64,000 bases of DNA, from positions 8,714,479 through 8,778,478 of the forward strand of contig NW_025335641.1 of the NCBI RefSeq assembly GCF_004798865.1, read 5' to 3'. The notes under the pieces were generated by a model. That model was not told where the DNA came from. It made no database searches and worked only from the letters and a program-made list of their open reading frames with translations. Position numbers and translations under genes: made by a program. Of this stretch, positions 55,830 through 64,000 are shown one piece after another. Source of the DNA: Varanus komodoensis. Its lineage: Eukaryota; Chordata; Lepidosauria; Squamata; Varanidae. Position 1 is the stretch's first letter; each line of letters begins with the position of its first letter.

Positions 55830-56718
55830 ATCCCTCAAAATATACTGAAACATTTTTCTCCGTGATTTGCTCCAATTTTTTCTTTGCAACTAAAATGCAG
55901 TGGTTTATGGGTAATTTGCAGGGGTGGGGAGCTGTGTTTATCTCTTGTGGCACCTGAAAAAGTTCAGGTTGGATCCAGACTTGACATGTGGAGGTCTCCT
56001 TATGGGATACTCTGCTAGAATTTTGCCAGTTCCTCCTTCCTCTGTAATCCCCACCCTTTCTGTAAAAAAAAGCTTATTTAGAGGTTGGGAGGCCCTCTGG
56101 AGCAGCATTGAAAATGGTGCTGGAACCTGCATGGAGAATTGGCAGCCAGTATCTTCCATATAATTCAAAAATACAGTTTTGCAAACAGGAGTCCTTCCAG
56201 GACATGCCTGGATCCTGCCATAATAAATTGATTATAGCCTAATCTTTCATGGACTGGAGTCCCCAGAAGCCTAAACTATCATCAATCCAATTGTCTTTTA
56301 AGGTGCATCAAAAGCTTATCGCTTCAAGGACGGTAACACAGACTTCAAAACTTGAGGGATCTGTCAACTTCTCACAACCTGAGACTTCCTTCCTAAGTGA
56401 GGGTAGCTGCCGATTGGCCCTGCCAGCTGTCACCCTGTCCTTGATGTCCTTTGAGATACTACACATTGCTGTGAACAGTTTTTCACCACACCGTTTGGAT
56501 GGACAGAAAGAAAAGGAGGACACAATCCTCAGTGCTGAACAGTGCAAGGCTGTTTATAAGATCATAGCATAGATCTGTAAATGACCATGCTCAACATATT
56601 TAGCATGGAGGTGGGGATTTTAAGCCTACAGCTTGGGGTTAAGTTTAGACTTGCCTTTTGCTGCCCTCTCCAAAGAGGATTGAGCTGGTGGTTATCAAAC
56701 CTGTAATGTCTGCTTCTG
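55830..56718. other. Intronic, no feature recognised
   Basis: About 890 bp. Frames up to 107 codons (56249-56572) carry no recognisable domain. Confidence 0.4.
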
Positions 56719-56854
56719 GGGGAAAGGACAACTTGTGGTCCTCCAGATGTTTTGGCTTATAACATCTGTCACTCTTTGCCATTGGCTATGCTGGCTAGGG
56801 CTGATGGGAGTGTTAGGCCAAAATATCTGGAGGGCCAGAAGTTGCCCATCCCTG
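56719..56854. repeat. hAT-type MITE (palindromic)
   Basis: GGGGAAAGGACAACTTGTGG and TCCTCCAGATGTTTTGGC at the left mirror GCCAAAATATCTGGAGGGCC and AGAAGTTGCCCATCCCTG at the right, with GCTATGCTGGCTAGGGC between. Same family as 17585-17717, fairly complete. Confidence 0.75.
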
Positions 56855-57029
56855 TTGTAAACTATGTTTGTTTTGGAAATCACAAGCCCATGGCTGGGTT
56901 GGATGTAGAGATATGCAAATAAAGGAAAAGCTGCTCAATGGGTGGTATTTGGGTTTTGGGGTGACTATCGCACCACCATCTGCTGATCTGCAGCAAATTT
57001 GCAAAAATGCACAAATTGACCAGAAAATA

Positions 57030-57140
57030 CACTGTCAGCCTAACCTATCTCACAGGGGTGTTGTGTGGGTATAATGGAGAAAAATAGTCTCATGTAAGCC
57101 ATCTTTTAGCAAGAGCTAAAAGAGCAGGATAGAAATGTCA
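57030..57140 (+). repeat. tRNA-derived SINE, 3' half, plus orientation
   Basis: CTGTCAGCCTAACCTATCTC and ACAGGGGTGTTGTGTGGG, then AATGGAGAAAAATAGTC and GTAAGCCATC correspond to the 3' half of the MIR/CORE-like SINE. Confidence 0.65.
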
Positions 57141-57261
57141 TAGTAATAGCAGTAGGATTAATATGGTAATTTGTACATTGGACATTTCCTGTATAAGACA
57201 TGGAATATTCATGAATTAAATCTACTTGAAATCAACAGATTTCAATTAGCAGTGCACCTGT

Positions 57262-57335
57262 TCTTACATGTCTACTCAGATAATACCACTGGGCTCAACT
57301 GAATCTACTCCCTTAGGATTGTAGCCTTACTTTCA
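57262..57335 (-). repeat. Half copy of palindromic MITE-like repeat
   Basis: ACATGTCTACTCAGATAATACC, CACTGGGCTCAACTG and CTCCCTTAGGATTGTAGCC match one arm and the centre of the repeat at 46218-46312. Confidence 0.5.
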
Positions 57336-57354
57336 TGCAATTTATTCAATGCTT

Positions 57355-57483
57355 TTGTTGTTGTTGTTGTTAGTTTTGAAGTTGTGCCTGACCCATCGCA
57401 ACACCATGGACAACATTCCGCCAGGCCTTCCTGTCCTCCAGCATCCCCTGGAGTCCACTTAAGCTCACACTGACTGCTTAGAG
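57355..57483 (-). mobile_element. RTE/BovB LINE, C-terminus of ORF2
   Basis: On the minus strand the bases from about 57437 to 57370 read D-R-K-A-W-R-N-V-V-H-G-V-A-M-G-Q-A-Q-L-Q-N then TAA, which matches the C-terminus of BovB-type RTE reverse transcriptases ('DR..W...VHGV..SRTRLSD'). It is followed at once by the reversed (GTT)n, i.e. an AAC-type tail at 57355-57370. Only about 40 codons remain. It shows that the machinery which mobilises Sauria SINEs has been present in this genome. Confidence 0.75.
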
Positions 57484-58308
57484 TCACATTGGGTCTGATT
57501 ACAGCACACAGGTATTATATATATAAGTGAAAAAGTGATCATGGAGACAGATTTCGGAACTCCCCACACCTCTTTAACCACAACACTTTTCAGTGGGAGC
57601 AGTTGCTGCAAATTGAGGGAGGATCAAGAATGAGTTGATCAGTTTCCATGTTTGTGCGCAGTTCAGTGCTGTTTCTGTGTCATGTCAAGTTTTAGTTGGA
57701 CTTACTATTTCACAGATGTGGTTAGGATCAGGATGCCAGTCATCAATATCTATGCCCAGTGGGCACCCTAGATGATGACAACAGTGATTGGGATGCAGGT
57801 TTTGTTAACAGCCCATTTCTGAGGCCCTTGGGGTCAGCCTGTAATTTGAGGGTGCAGTTAAGCGACAGACATTATATTGGCGTTGTGGGTGCCTAAGTCA
57901 CAAGCGTGTGTGTGCAGACTCCTGGAAGAGGTGGCTCCTGTGTAACACCAATGTTAGAACCTCAAGCTTATGGGCCAAAGATGGCATGGGGTGTGAAGCA
58001 AACCCTCCAGCCTTCCTTAGATGGCAGCGTCCAATCCATTTTTTGCATGTTGGTGGCTCCCTGGCTTGTGCTTGTCCCCTTCCCCATTCTAGAAGTCTTA
58101 GCTACTGGTAATAGTTTCCTACTAAAATGTGCCAATATTCTGGTTCTGCCTCCTTTGCTTTTGGCCTTATCTACTGCTAGGATGCTGTCCCTGAGAGGTT
58201 ATCTGAAACTGAATTTGGCCCTGAGGCTGAGATGCAGCATCTTTACACTAGAAGAGGAAAGTGTGTGACTTCCTTAGCATGCAATGAACTTAGTACTGTC
58301 TATAATGG
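57484..58308. other. Intronic, no feature recognised
   Basis: About 820 bp. The 120-codon frame at 57906-58268 (plus) starts with a non-ATG codon or Met without context and has a hydrophobic, Leu-rich second half, but I recognise no family and treat it as chance. Confidence 0.4.
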
Positions 58309-58440
58309 ATAACCAAGCTGGGGCCCCTGGGATATGTTGGCCTGCAGCTCATATAGTCCTTGTCCACTGGTTGTACTGACTGGAGCTGATGGAAGTTGTA
58401 ATCTAAAAGCTCTCAAGAGCACTAGACTGCCTCTTCTGGA
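58309..58440. repeat. Diverged hAT-type MITE
   Basis: AAGCTGGGGCCCCTGGGATATG, TTGTACTGACTGGAGCTGATGG and AAGTTGTAATCTAAAAGC fit the palindromic layout of the family at 17585. Ends are eroded. Confidence 0.5.
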
Positions 58441-58763
58441 GTCTAACCTCATCCAGTTCAGTAATAGATAAAATAATCTTGCAAGCCAGGCATCAACAAG
58501 GGCTCTTGTTTATCTCTCTGCTAGACAAAAACTATTTTGCTGTCTCTTAAACAGAGGTAGGTCAGAAAACAGAATGTCAAAATCTTTCCTTCAGAGAAAA
58601 TTATAAACTAGGTGCTACCAGCAGAGAGCAAAGGATGGTCGGGGATTCATAAGCATAGTATATTTCTTGGGCACAGGGTTTAGCAAATAACAAACAATCA
58701 TTTAAAGCTAGATGGTTTTGATATGTGTACACAGCTTTTGTTTAATTTCTTCAGGTGTCTTAT

Positions 58764-58830
58764 TTAAGGCTGCATTCCTACACACACTTACCTGGAAATA
58801 AGTCCCATTGAACTTGCGGGGTTCCTTTAG
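58764..58830 (+). repeat. Half copy of palindromic MITE-like repeat
   Basis: GGCTGCATTCCTACACACAC, TTACCTGGAAATAAGTCCC and ATTGAACTTGCGGGG match the left arm and centre of the repeat at 46218-46312. Confidence 0.65.
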
Positions 58831-58889
58831 AGAATTGTATTTTAGAGCTCTTTTGCTAAGTTACTGCCTTTGCATCTGGCCATTGAGAA

Positions 58890-59110
58890 TATACAAGATA
58901 GATCAGAAGTGCATCAGATCAGAAGTGTATCCAACATCCTGTTTGCACAGTGGCAAAACAGATGCTGTGGGAAATCTATAAGTAGGGCGTGAGTGCGCAC
59001 TAGCAGCTGGTATACTGCCTCTGATACTGGAGATAATATATGCCCATTATCACAAATAGCCATGCATAGCCTTACCCTCCATGGATCTCCCTAATCCCCC
59101 TTTAAAGGCA
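58890..59110 (-). mobile_element. CR1/L3-type LINE 3' end, minus orientation
   Basis: AACATCCTGTTTGCACAGTGG, ATACTGCCTCTGATACTGG and CCTTACCCTCCATGGATCTC on the plus strand are the reversed 3' UTR of the LINE family seen at 37620. It is immediately followed by reversed coding sequence of a related element at 59140. Confidence 0.7.
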
Positions 59111-59139
59111 AGACTCTTAACCACTACATCACACTGGCT

Positions 59140-60240
59140 TTCTCAGGACTACCATTGCCTTTTTTCTAAGCTAAAGAACCTAAAACGTTCCAACCTTTCC
59201 TCATAGCAGAGTTGTTCCAGCCCCTTGATCAGGTTTTGTTGTCTTTGCCTGCACATTCACCAGCTCTACAATAGCATGTTTGAGCCACGGAGACCAAAAC
59301 TGTACAATATTCCAAGTATGGGTCACCTTGCTGAGGTTGGCAGCTTTATTTTTTATTCTCTTCTTAATGATCTCCAAAGTTTGTTTGTTTGTTTATTTAT
59401 TTAATTTATTTATTTAAAACATTTCTATGCCGCCCCATTCGCCAAAGCCTCGGGGCGGCTCACAACATAACTTGTGTTTGCCTTTTTCACAACAGCTTTG
59501 CACTGTGCCAATGTCTTCATCAAACTATCCAGGATGGCTTCCAAGAGCCTTCTTCTGGTCAATTACCACCAGCCCAGGTCCCATCAGGCACATATATATA
59601 TAACAAGAATGGGTTTTGTCCCAGTGTACATCACTTTACATTTGCTTACATTGAAGCACATTTATAATTTTATAATTTATAAGTATAATTTATCATTTTA
59701 ATGTCCATTCCCCTGGAGAGAACCTTTATAGTTCCTTACTGTCCTGGTTCTCCCTGTTCCAGTTCCTTTGCAAACTGGGGTTATATTTGCCACTTTTCAG
59801 TCCTCTGGTACAGCAGCTGATTGTAAGGAAATTTTACATGTTTTGACTAGAAAAATTCACATTTGAGTTCTTTAAGAACTCTTAGATGGATACTCTCTGT
59901 ACCTGGGGATTGCTTTGTTTTGTTTTCAATTCGACAGCAAGGTCTTGAACTCCATTTTTGTCACAAGTATTTGCCTCACTTTCTCAGATGCCCTTCCAGA
60001 AAATGTGCGTTCAAGAGTATCAGGACTTGAACTTCTCCAGTGAAAACAAACTGATAATTTCATTCAGCTTCTTTGTAATCTTTCTGCTTCTTCAGAATTC
60101 CTTATTTGTTTTGATATCAAGCAAACCATCTACCTGCCTAAGTTTTTTTCCTGGTGCTTACATATTTAAAGCACTTTGAAATTACCCTCTTCTCCAAACT
60201 CTTGCTTAACCACTGGCTGTTGGGATGGAGAGATGATTGT
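59140..60240 (-). mobile_element. CR1/L3-type LINE, reverse transcriptase remnants, minus
   Basis: On the minus strand, words around 59370-59160 correspond to the C-terminal 'LEKVQ...ATKLIKGLEQL.YEERLQ.F' region, around 59690-59480 to 'KCKVM.TGT' and 'QCKAVVKKAN', and around 60000-59800 to the reverse transcriptase core (plus-strand words such as CTGGTACAGCAGCTGATTG, GTTCTTTAAGAACTCTTAG and ACTCTCTGTACCTGGGGATT are the reversed form). The coding frame is broken many times, so this is an old copy. It is interrupted at 59385-59475 by an L2-type LINE tail and borders the younger CR1 at 60250. Confidence 0.65.
59385..59475 (-). repeat. L2-type LINE 3' tail inserted in the CR1/L3 copy, minus
   Basis: A (TTTA/TTTG)n run followed by ACATTTCTATGCCGCCCC and GGGGCGGCTCACAACATAAC is the reversed tail of the family at 34416. 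Its neighbours on both sides belong to one older LINE, so it inserted later. Confidence 0.7.
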
Positions 60241-60249
60241 ATTCTAATA

Positions 60250-61300
60250 TAGTAGAAACAGAAACATAGAAACAGAGTGAGTCAGAAGGGGCCTCCCGGG
60301 CCATCTAGTATGAGCCCCGGCTCCAGCCGGCTCCACTCACGACATGCCCACCATGTGCATGTCCACCCTATCTTTGAACACCCTCACCGATGGGGCCTCA
60401 ACGACCTCTCGTGGAAGCCCATTCCACACTCTCGGGGTCCTGACTGTCAGGAAGTGCCTCCTGGCATCCAAATGGAACCTTGGCTCCCTGAGCTTTGCTC
60501 CACTGGAGCGCGTCCTGCCTTCCTCTGCAGGGGAGAACAGGTCTCTACCCATCTCCGTGTGACATCTCCTCACATACCTATATGTTGCCAACATATCCCC
60601 TCTGAGTCTCCTCTTCTCCAGGCTGAAGAGACCCAGTTCCCTTTGTCTTGCCTCACATGGCATCCCTTGCAAACCGGTCACCAACCTTGTGACCCTACGC
60701 TGCACTGACTCTAACCTGGCTATACCTTTCTGTAATGAGGGGTCAAAACTGAGCACAATACTCCAGTTGCGGGCACACCAGAGTCATATAGAGTGGTAGT
60801 AATACCTCTCTCGATCTAGAAGCCACACTTCTGGCTATGCAACCAAGGGTGGCATTTGCCCTCTTGACCACCACATCACACTGCTGACTCATGTTTAGCC
60901 TGCAGTCAACCAGTACCCCGAGGTCCCTTTCACAAGTGCTGCTCTCCAGCCACTTGTCACCTAACCTGTACTTATGACACCTATTCCTACGCCCCAAGTG
61001 CAAGACCTTGCACTTATCCACATTGAACACCATCCTGTTGTCTCCTGCCCACTTCCATAGCCTGTCCAGATCCTTTTGGATCTGGAGCACCTGCTCCTCA
61101 GTTGTGGCCACTGCTCCAGTTTTAGTATCATCTGCGAATTTGAGCAGCAGACTGTTCACCCCTTCTTCCATGTCATTTATGAAAAGATTAAGCAGGATTG
61201 GCCCCAGGACAGAGCCCTGGGGGACCCCGCTTGTCACTGGCCGCCATCCCGATGATTCCCCACTAATGGTTACCCTCTGCTTTTGGTCAGTCAACTAGGT
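60250..61300 (-). mobile_element. CR1 LINE, 3' kilobase with RT domain, minus orientation
   Basis: From about 61294 the minus strand encodes SGVPQGSVLGPILLNLFIND, then LLLKFADDTKTGAV (the YADD-type catalytic box, here FADD), DRLWKWAGDNRMVFNVDKCK, a long KVLHLGRRN segment and VASRSREVLLPLY, ending PQLEYCAQF near 60743. One short frame change there leads to RLESVQRRVTRLVTGLQGMP, LGLFSLEKRRLRGD and VWNGLPREVVEAP and the stop near 60337. About 70 bp of 3' UTR end in GTTTCTATGTTTCTG-type tandem words at 60250-60275, the CR1 tail. The copy lacks ORF1, the endonuclease and the start of the RT, has only one or two frame breaks, and so is among the youngest insertions here. Confidence 0.92.
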
Positions 61301-61399
61301 GATTGTCTGTATTCTGCCGAATATACCAACAACCTTGGTTGACTTTTCAGGCTTCTACTAGGAAATTGGGTGGTTCTTTATTTTGCTTTAGATATGAAG

Positions 61400-61630
61400 G
61401 AAAGGCTCTTCCATTCTGTTGGGTTCTGTGCAATGTTTTATATTGCTCTTCAGTTTTAATGTTAATGCCTCTCACACATTTTATTATATGGTATTTTTGC
61501 TCCTGTGCTTTTTGTTTGGTGATTTTAATTATATTTTTCTATTGTACATTGCTGCAGGCTCCTGGTAGACAGAGGATGCAATTCATAAATTTAATGAATG
61601 AATGAATGAATAAATACATACATACATAAA
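61400..61630 (+). repeat. Probable L2-type LINE 3' UTR and tail, plus orientation
   Basis: A T-rich stretch with GCAATGTTTTATATTGC and ATTATATTTTTCTATTGTAC runs into GACAGAGGATGCAATTC and a terminal (GAAT)n/(ACAT)n tail at 61592-61630. The layout matches 25770-25960 but the sequence is diverged. Confidence 0.45.
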
Positions 61631-61739
61631 ATAAACTAGTCTGTTTGTAAAATAATTGGTGGCAACAAAAAATGTTTGGCTTGGTTCATATTACTAAGAG
61701 CTTCACATGCTACACTGAACTGTATGCACAGAATACTGC

Positions 61740-62353
61740 ATATGCTAAAAAACTGATTGGTTGTGGTTTCTCAGCACATGTCCTTGATGACTTGTGGGAG
61801 ATGCACCACCAAAGGTCAGCATTCCTCCAGGCTATGGAGACCAGCTGATGTACTGGTTTGCACTTCCAGAAAATGTGTTGGCGTCAAAATGCAATTTGCA
61901 TTAAAATGGCAAATGTGGTTCAGAATAAGAAACTCTAAAGTGATGCACACTGGAGGAAAACATTGCAGCTAAGTAAAAGGTGATGGGATCTGGGCTAGTG
62001 GGGACCAACCACCCAAAAGATCTTGGGGTTACAATAGACAGCTCAGTGAAAATATCAATCCAGTGTGGGGCTGATGTGAAAAAGGCCGACTTCTTGTTCG
62101 GTATAATTAGGAAAGGAATTGATAATGAAACTGCCGAAATTGCCTTACCCTGGTGCACACCTGTGTAACCACACTTAGAATATTTTGCACAGTTCTGGTC
62201 AGCACATCTAGGAAAGAATTGGAAAAGGCAGCTAAAATAGTCATGGGACAAGAGTAGCTCCCTATGGCAGGAAGTTGCTTCTGTGATTGCTTAGTTTAGA
62301 AAAAAAGGCAGGTCAGGGAGACATGATAGAGGTGTACATAATTATGATAGGGA

Positions 62354-62401
<48 letters not shown>

Positions 62402-62795
62402 AACACCCAAGCATGGGGTCATCCCATGAAGATTTCAGACAGATAAAGGAAGTGGCACTTCATGCATGCATAGCTGAATGATGGAGCTTATTTCCATCAT
62501 TCATGTAGAGGGGTAGAGATGGCTGCCAATTTTGACAGCTTTAAAGGGGGCTTAGACAAATTTATGGAAGAAAAGGATAACAGTGGCTCTTAGTCCTCAC
62601 GGCTATATGCTGCCTACAGTATCAGAGGCGGTATGTCTACGTGCACCAGTTGCAGGGGAACATGGGCAGGAATGCATGGTTGCAGTGATGCCCTACTTGT
62701 ATACATCCTGTGGGTACCTGGTAGGCACCTGTGTGTGAACTAGCCTGGGTGGACCCTTGGCCTGATCCAGCAGGGCGCATATGTATTCAAGAGTG
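61740..62795 (+). mobile_element. CR1/L3-type LINE, RT C-terminal part and 3' UTR, plus
   Basis: The plus strand encodes diverged 'SKVMHTGGKHCS', then DLGVTIDSSVKISIQCGADV and KKADFLFGIIRKGID, the post-RT region of CR1/L3 elements, in more than one frame. It continues with GAAAAAAAGGCAGGTCAGGG, CATGATAGAGGTGTACATAATTATG and the 3' UTR words GCTTTAAAGGGGGCTTAGAC, GCAGGGGAACATGGGCAGG and CCTTGGCCTGATCCAGCAGGG near 62758. A pure CT array lies inside it at 62350-62399. The element faces opposite to the cluster at 58890-61300. Confidence 0.75.
62350..62399. repeat. (CT)n microsatellite
   Basis: An uninterrupted CT run of about 25 units inside a LINE copy. Confidence 0.95.
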
Positions 62796-63774
62796 ACCTT
62801 CCTTCCAAATTTATCTGATTTAAAAGTGTTCTCTACTTCATAGTTAACAATCTACAGCAGTGATTTAGTGATTTAATGTCCCAGGAATGTTTGGATTCCT
62901 CAGAAGTTTATAGGGAGTCTTTAATGGGCAGATGAGCAACAGGGGGCAACAAAGGTTAGCCTGCCATTATGACTGAGCTTCCTTGGCAATGTCTGGCCAT
63001 GGGGGAATGTTTCCTGCAATCTCTGATTGTTCAGAGTGACAGAGGCCAGCGTTTCTTTTGAACTGAGTGCATGATCTTAGGTGTATCCCAGAATCCTCTG
63101 GCATGTGCAGGGGCTCTACAGCAGACTTACAGGAGCTTCCCAGTAGACTTGCTGGTGTGGAAAGGGTTTTCTTACAATTGAAAATCTGTATGCTACTAAC
63201 TGATGGTTTCCATCATGATTGTATAGACCAAATGTCTGGCACTTAATCCCGCAAAGTGCAGATCAAGGTTTGAACAACCAACCATGTGAAATGGAAAAGG
63301 ATTCCCTCTTTGCAAAAGCTGAATGTTACTCTTATCCTTCAAATGCTGTGTTTCTGGTTAAGAGAGATGGTTAATCCAGCTAAACTGATGCATAAATCCC
63401 CAAATCCCACGGTACATTGTTTTTAATCTGCAATCAAGCGAAAATGATTTGTAACACCAAGTGCTTTTATTTGTTGCACTTCATATGTGACTGAGGATTT
63501 GGGTACCAGCATTCATATGTAAACAGTTTGCCTCTGAAGCTGGGTTGTTTTTTAGCTGTGAGATGTTGGGATTTACAAATGGATGTGATTTCTGTAGATG
63601 GGAAACTGATAAAGCGGTATGTTGTCATGATGCACAAACAGTTAAAGAGCAGTTGCACTGGTAAAAGTCTTCTAGCACCTTAGAGAACACGAACTATTTC
63701 ATGCCTTTCAAAGACATAGTGAACCATGACACATGCACTCTTCTGCTTGTTCATTAGGGAGACTTGTGTCTACA
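62796..63774. other. Intronic, no feature recognised
   Basis: About 980 bp without a clear repeat or exon. The part 63180-63660 is repeat-free and AT-rich. Confidence 0.4.
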
Positions 63775-64000
63775 TAAAGTTTGCCACTGCAAGGTGGGCA
63801 GGGTGCATTCTGATGGAGCGAAGCTCAGGGAACCAAGGTTCAATTTGGATGCCAGGAGGCACTTCCTGACAGTTAGGACTCCAAGGGTGTGGAATGGGCT
63901 TCCATGGGAGGTGGCTGCCCCATTGGTGAGGGTGTTCAAGGATAGGCTAGACATGCACATGGTAGGCATGTCATGAGCGGAGCTGGCTGGAGCTGGGGGT
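63775..64000 (+). mobile_element. CR1 LINE 3' end, plus orientation, cut by window edge
   Basis: The plus strand encodes GAKLREPRFNLDARRHFLTV, then RTPRVWNGLPWEVAAPLVRV and FKDRLDMHMVGMS, nearly identical to the C-terminus of the CR1 at 60337 (same residues apart from a few changes). It starts abruptly near 63775 after single-copy DNA, so it is 5'-truncated to a few hundred bases. The 3' UTR GGAGCTGGCTGGAGCTGGGG runs off the window. Confidence 0.9.

Larger units (their letters stand above)
44488..64000 (+). other. PLPPR5: PLPPR5 intron 1 (5' portion)
   Basis: Begins with the donor GTAAGC at 44488. No acceptor with a following PLPPR5 exon (next expected residues are of the IIVGE type) is found before the window ends, so the intron is at least 19.5 kb. 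It is filled with transposon remnants that lie in both orientations, listed separately. No nested gene is supported. Confidence 0.8.

Noticed and set aside
60277-60708. 143-codon plus-strand frame
   Set aside because: Antisense shadow of the CR1 ORF2 on the minus strand.
1-64000. CRISPR arrays, operons, ribosome binding sites, phage or plasmid features
   Set aside because: The spliced exon, CpG island and vertebrate repeats show nuclear vertebrate DNA; the direct repeats seen are microsatellites, a minisatellite or transposons.
1-64000. Endogenous retrovirus or other LTR element
   Set aside because: I looked for paired long terminal repeats and gag/pol/env-like motifs and found none that I could support; reverse transcriptase pieces present are of LINE type.

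Overview
This window looks like vertebrate, most probably squamate reptile (lizard or snake), genomic DNA. That rests on the repeat mix: CR1/L3-type, L2-type and RTE/BovB LINE pieces, tRNA-derived SINEs including one like the BovB-mobilised Sauria SINE, many hAT-type miniature transposons, and abundant dinucleotide microsatellites. Organism assignment is inference; no species is claimed.

Only one host protein-coding piece can be supported: the first coding exon of PLPPR5 (phospholipid phosphatase-related protein 5, PRG-5), plus strand, about 44284-44487. It lies inside a strong CpG island (about 43010-44760) and ends at a clean GTAAGC donor. Everything from 44488 to the right edge is then intron 1 of that gene, and the remaining exons lie beyond the window. 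Everything left of the island (1 to about 42700) reads as upstream intergenic DNA without a recognisable coding exon.

Layout. 1-3590: AT-rich single-copy-looking DNA with a possible conserved noncoding block at 2160-2960. 3590-6310: SINE, CR1/L3 tail, copy A of an unclassified repeat, tRNA-SINE. 6310-16650: mostly unrecognised DNA with scattered LINE tails and one SINE. 16650-25960: MITEs, microsatellites, an AT-rich repeat and L2-type LINE ends. 27365-30115: CR1/L3 piece, SINE, two hAT MITEs and copy B of the unclassified repeat. 30116-32190: repeat-poor, with two candidate conserved noncoding blocks. 32190-42115: dense in hAT elements (two with visible 8-bp target duplications), SINEs, LINE ends and a 52-bp minisatellite. 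42700-44760: PLPPR5 promoter, 5' leader and exon 1. 44488-64000: intron 1, with a mariner transposase remnant, RTE/BovB ends, SINEs, a striking 76-bp-arm palindrome at 55621-55826, and a nested LINE cluster from 58890 to 62795. A second CR1 copy is cut by the right edge.

I did not find a convincing new multi-gene system. The most unusual items are the nested palindrome, the PLPPR5 start region (GTG where mammals have the first ATG, plus an overlapping upstream ORF), and the two-copy unclassified repeat. All identifications were made by eye, without database searches; family names for old repeats are approximate.
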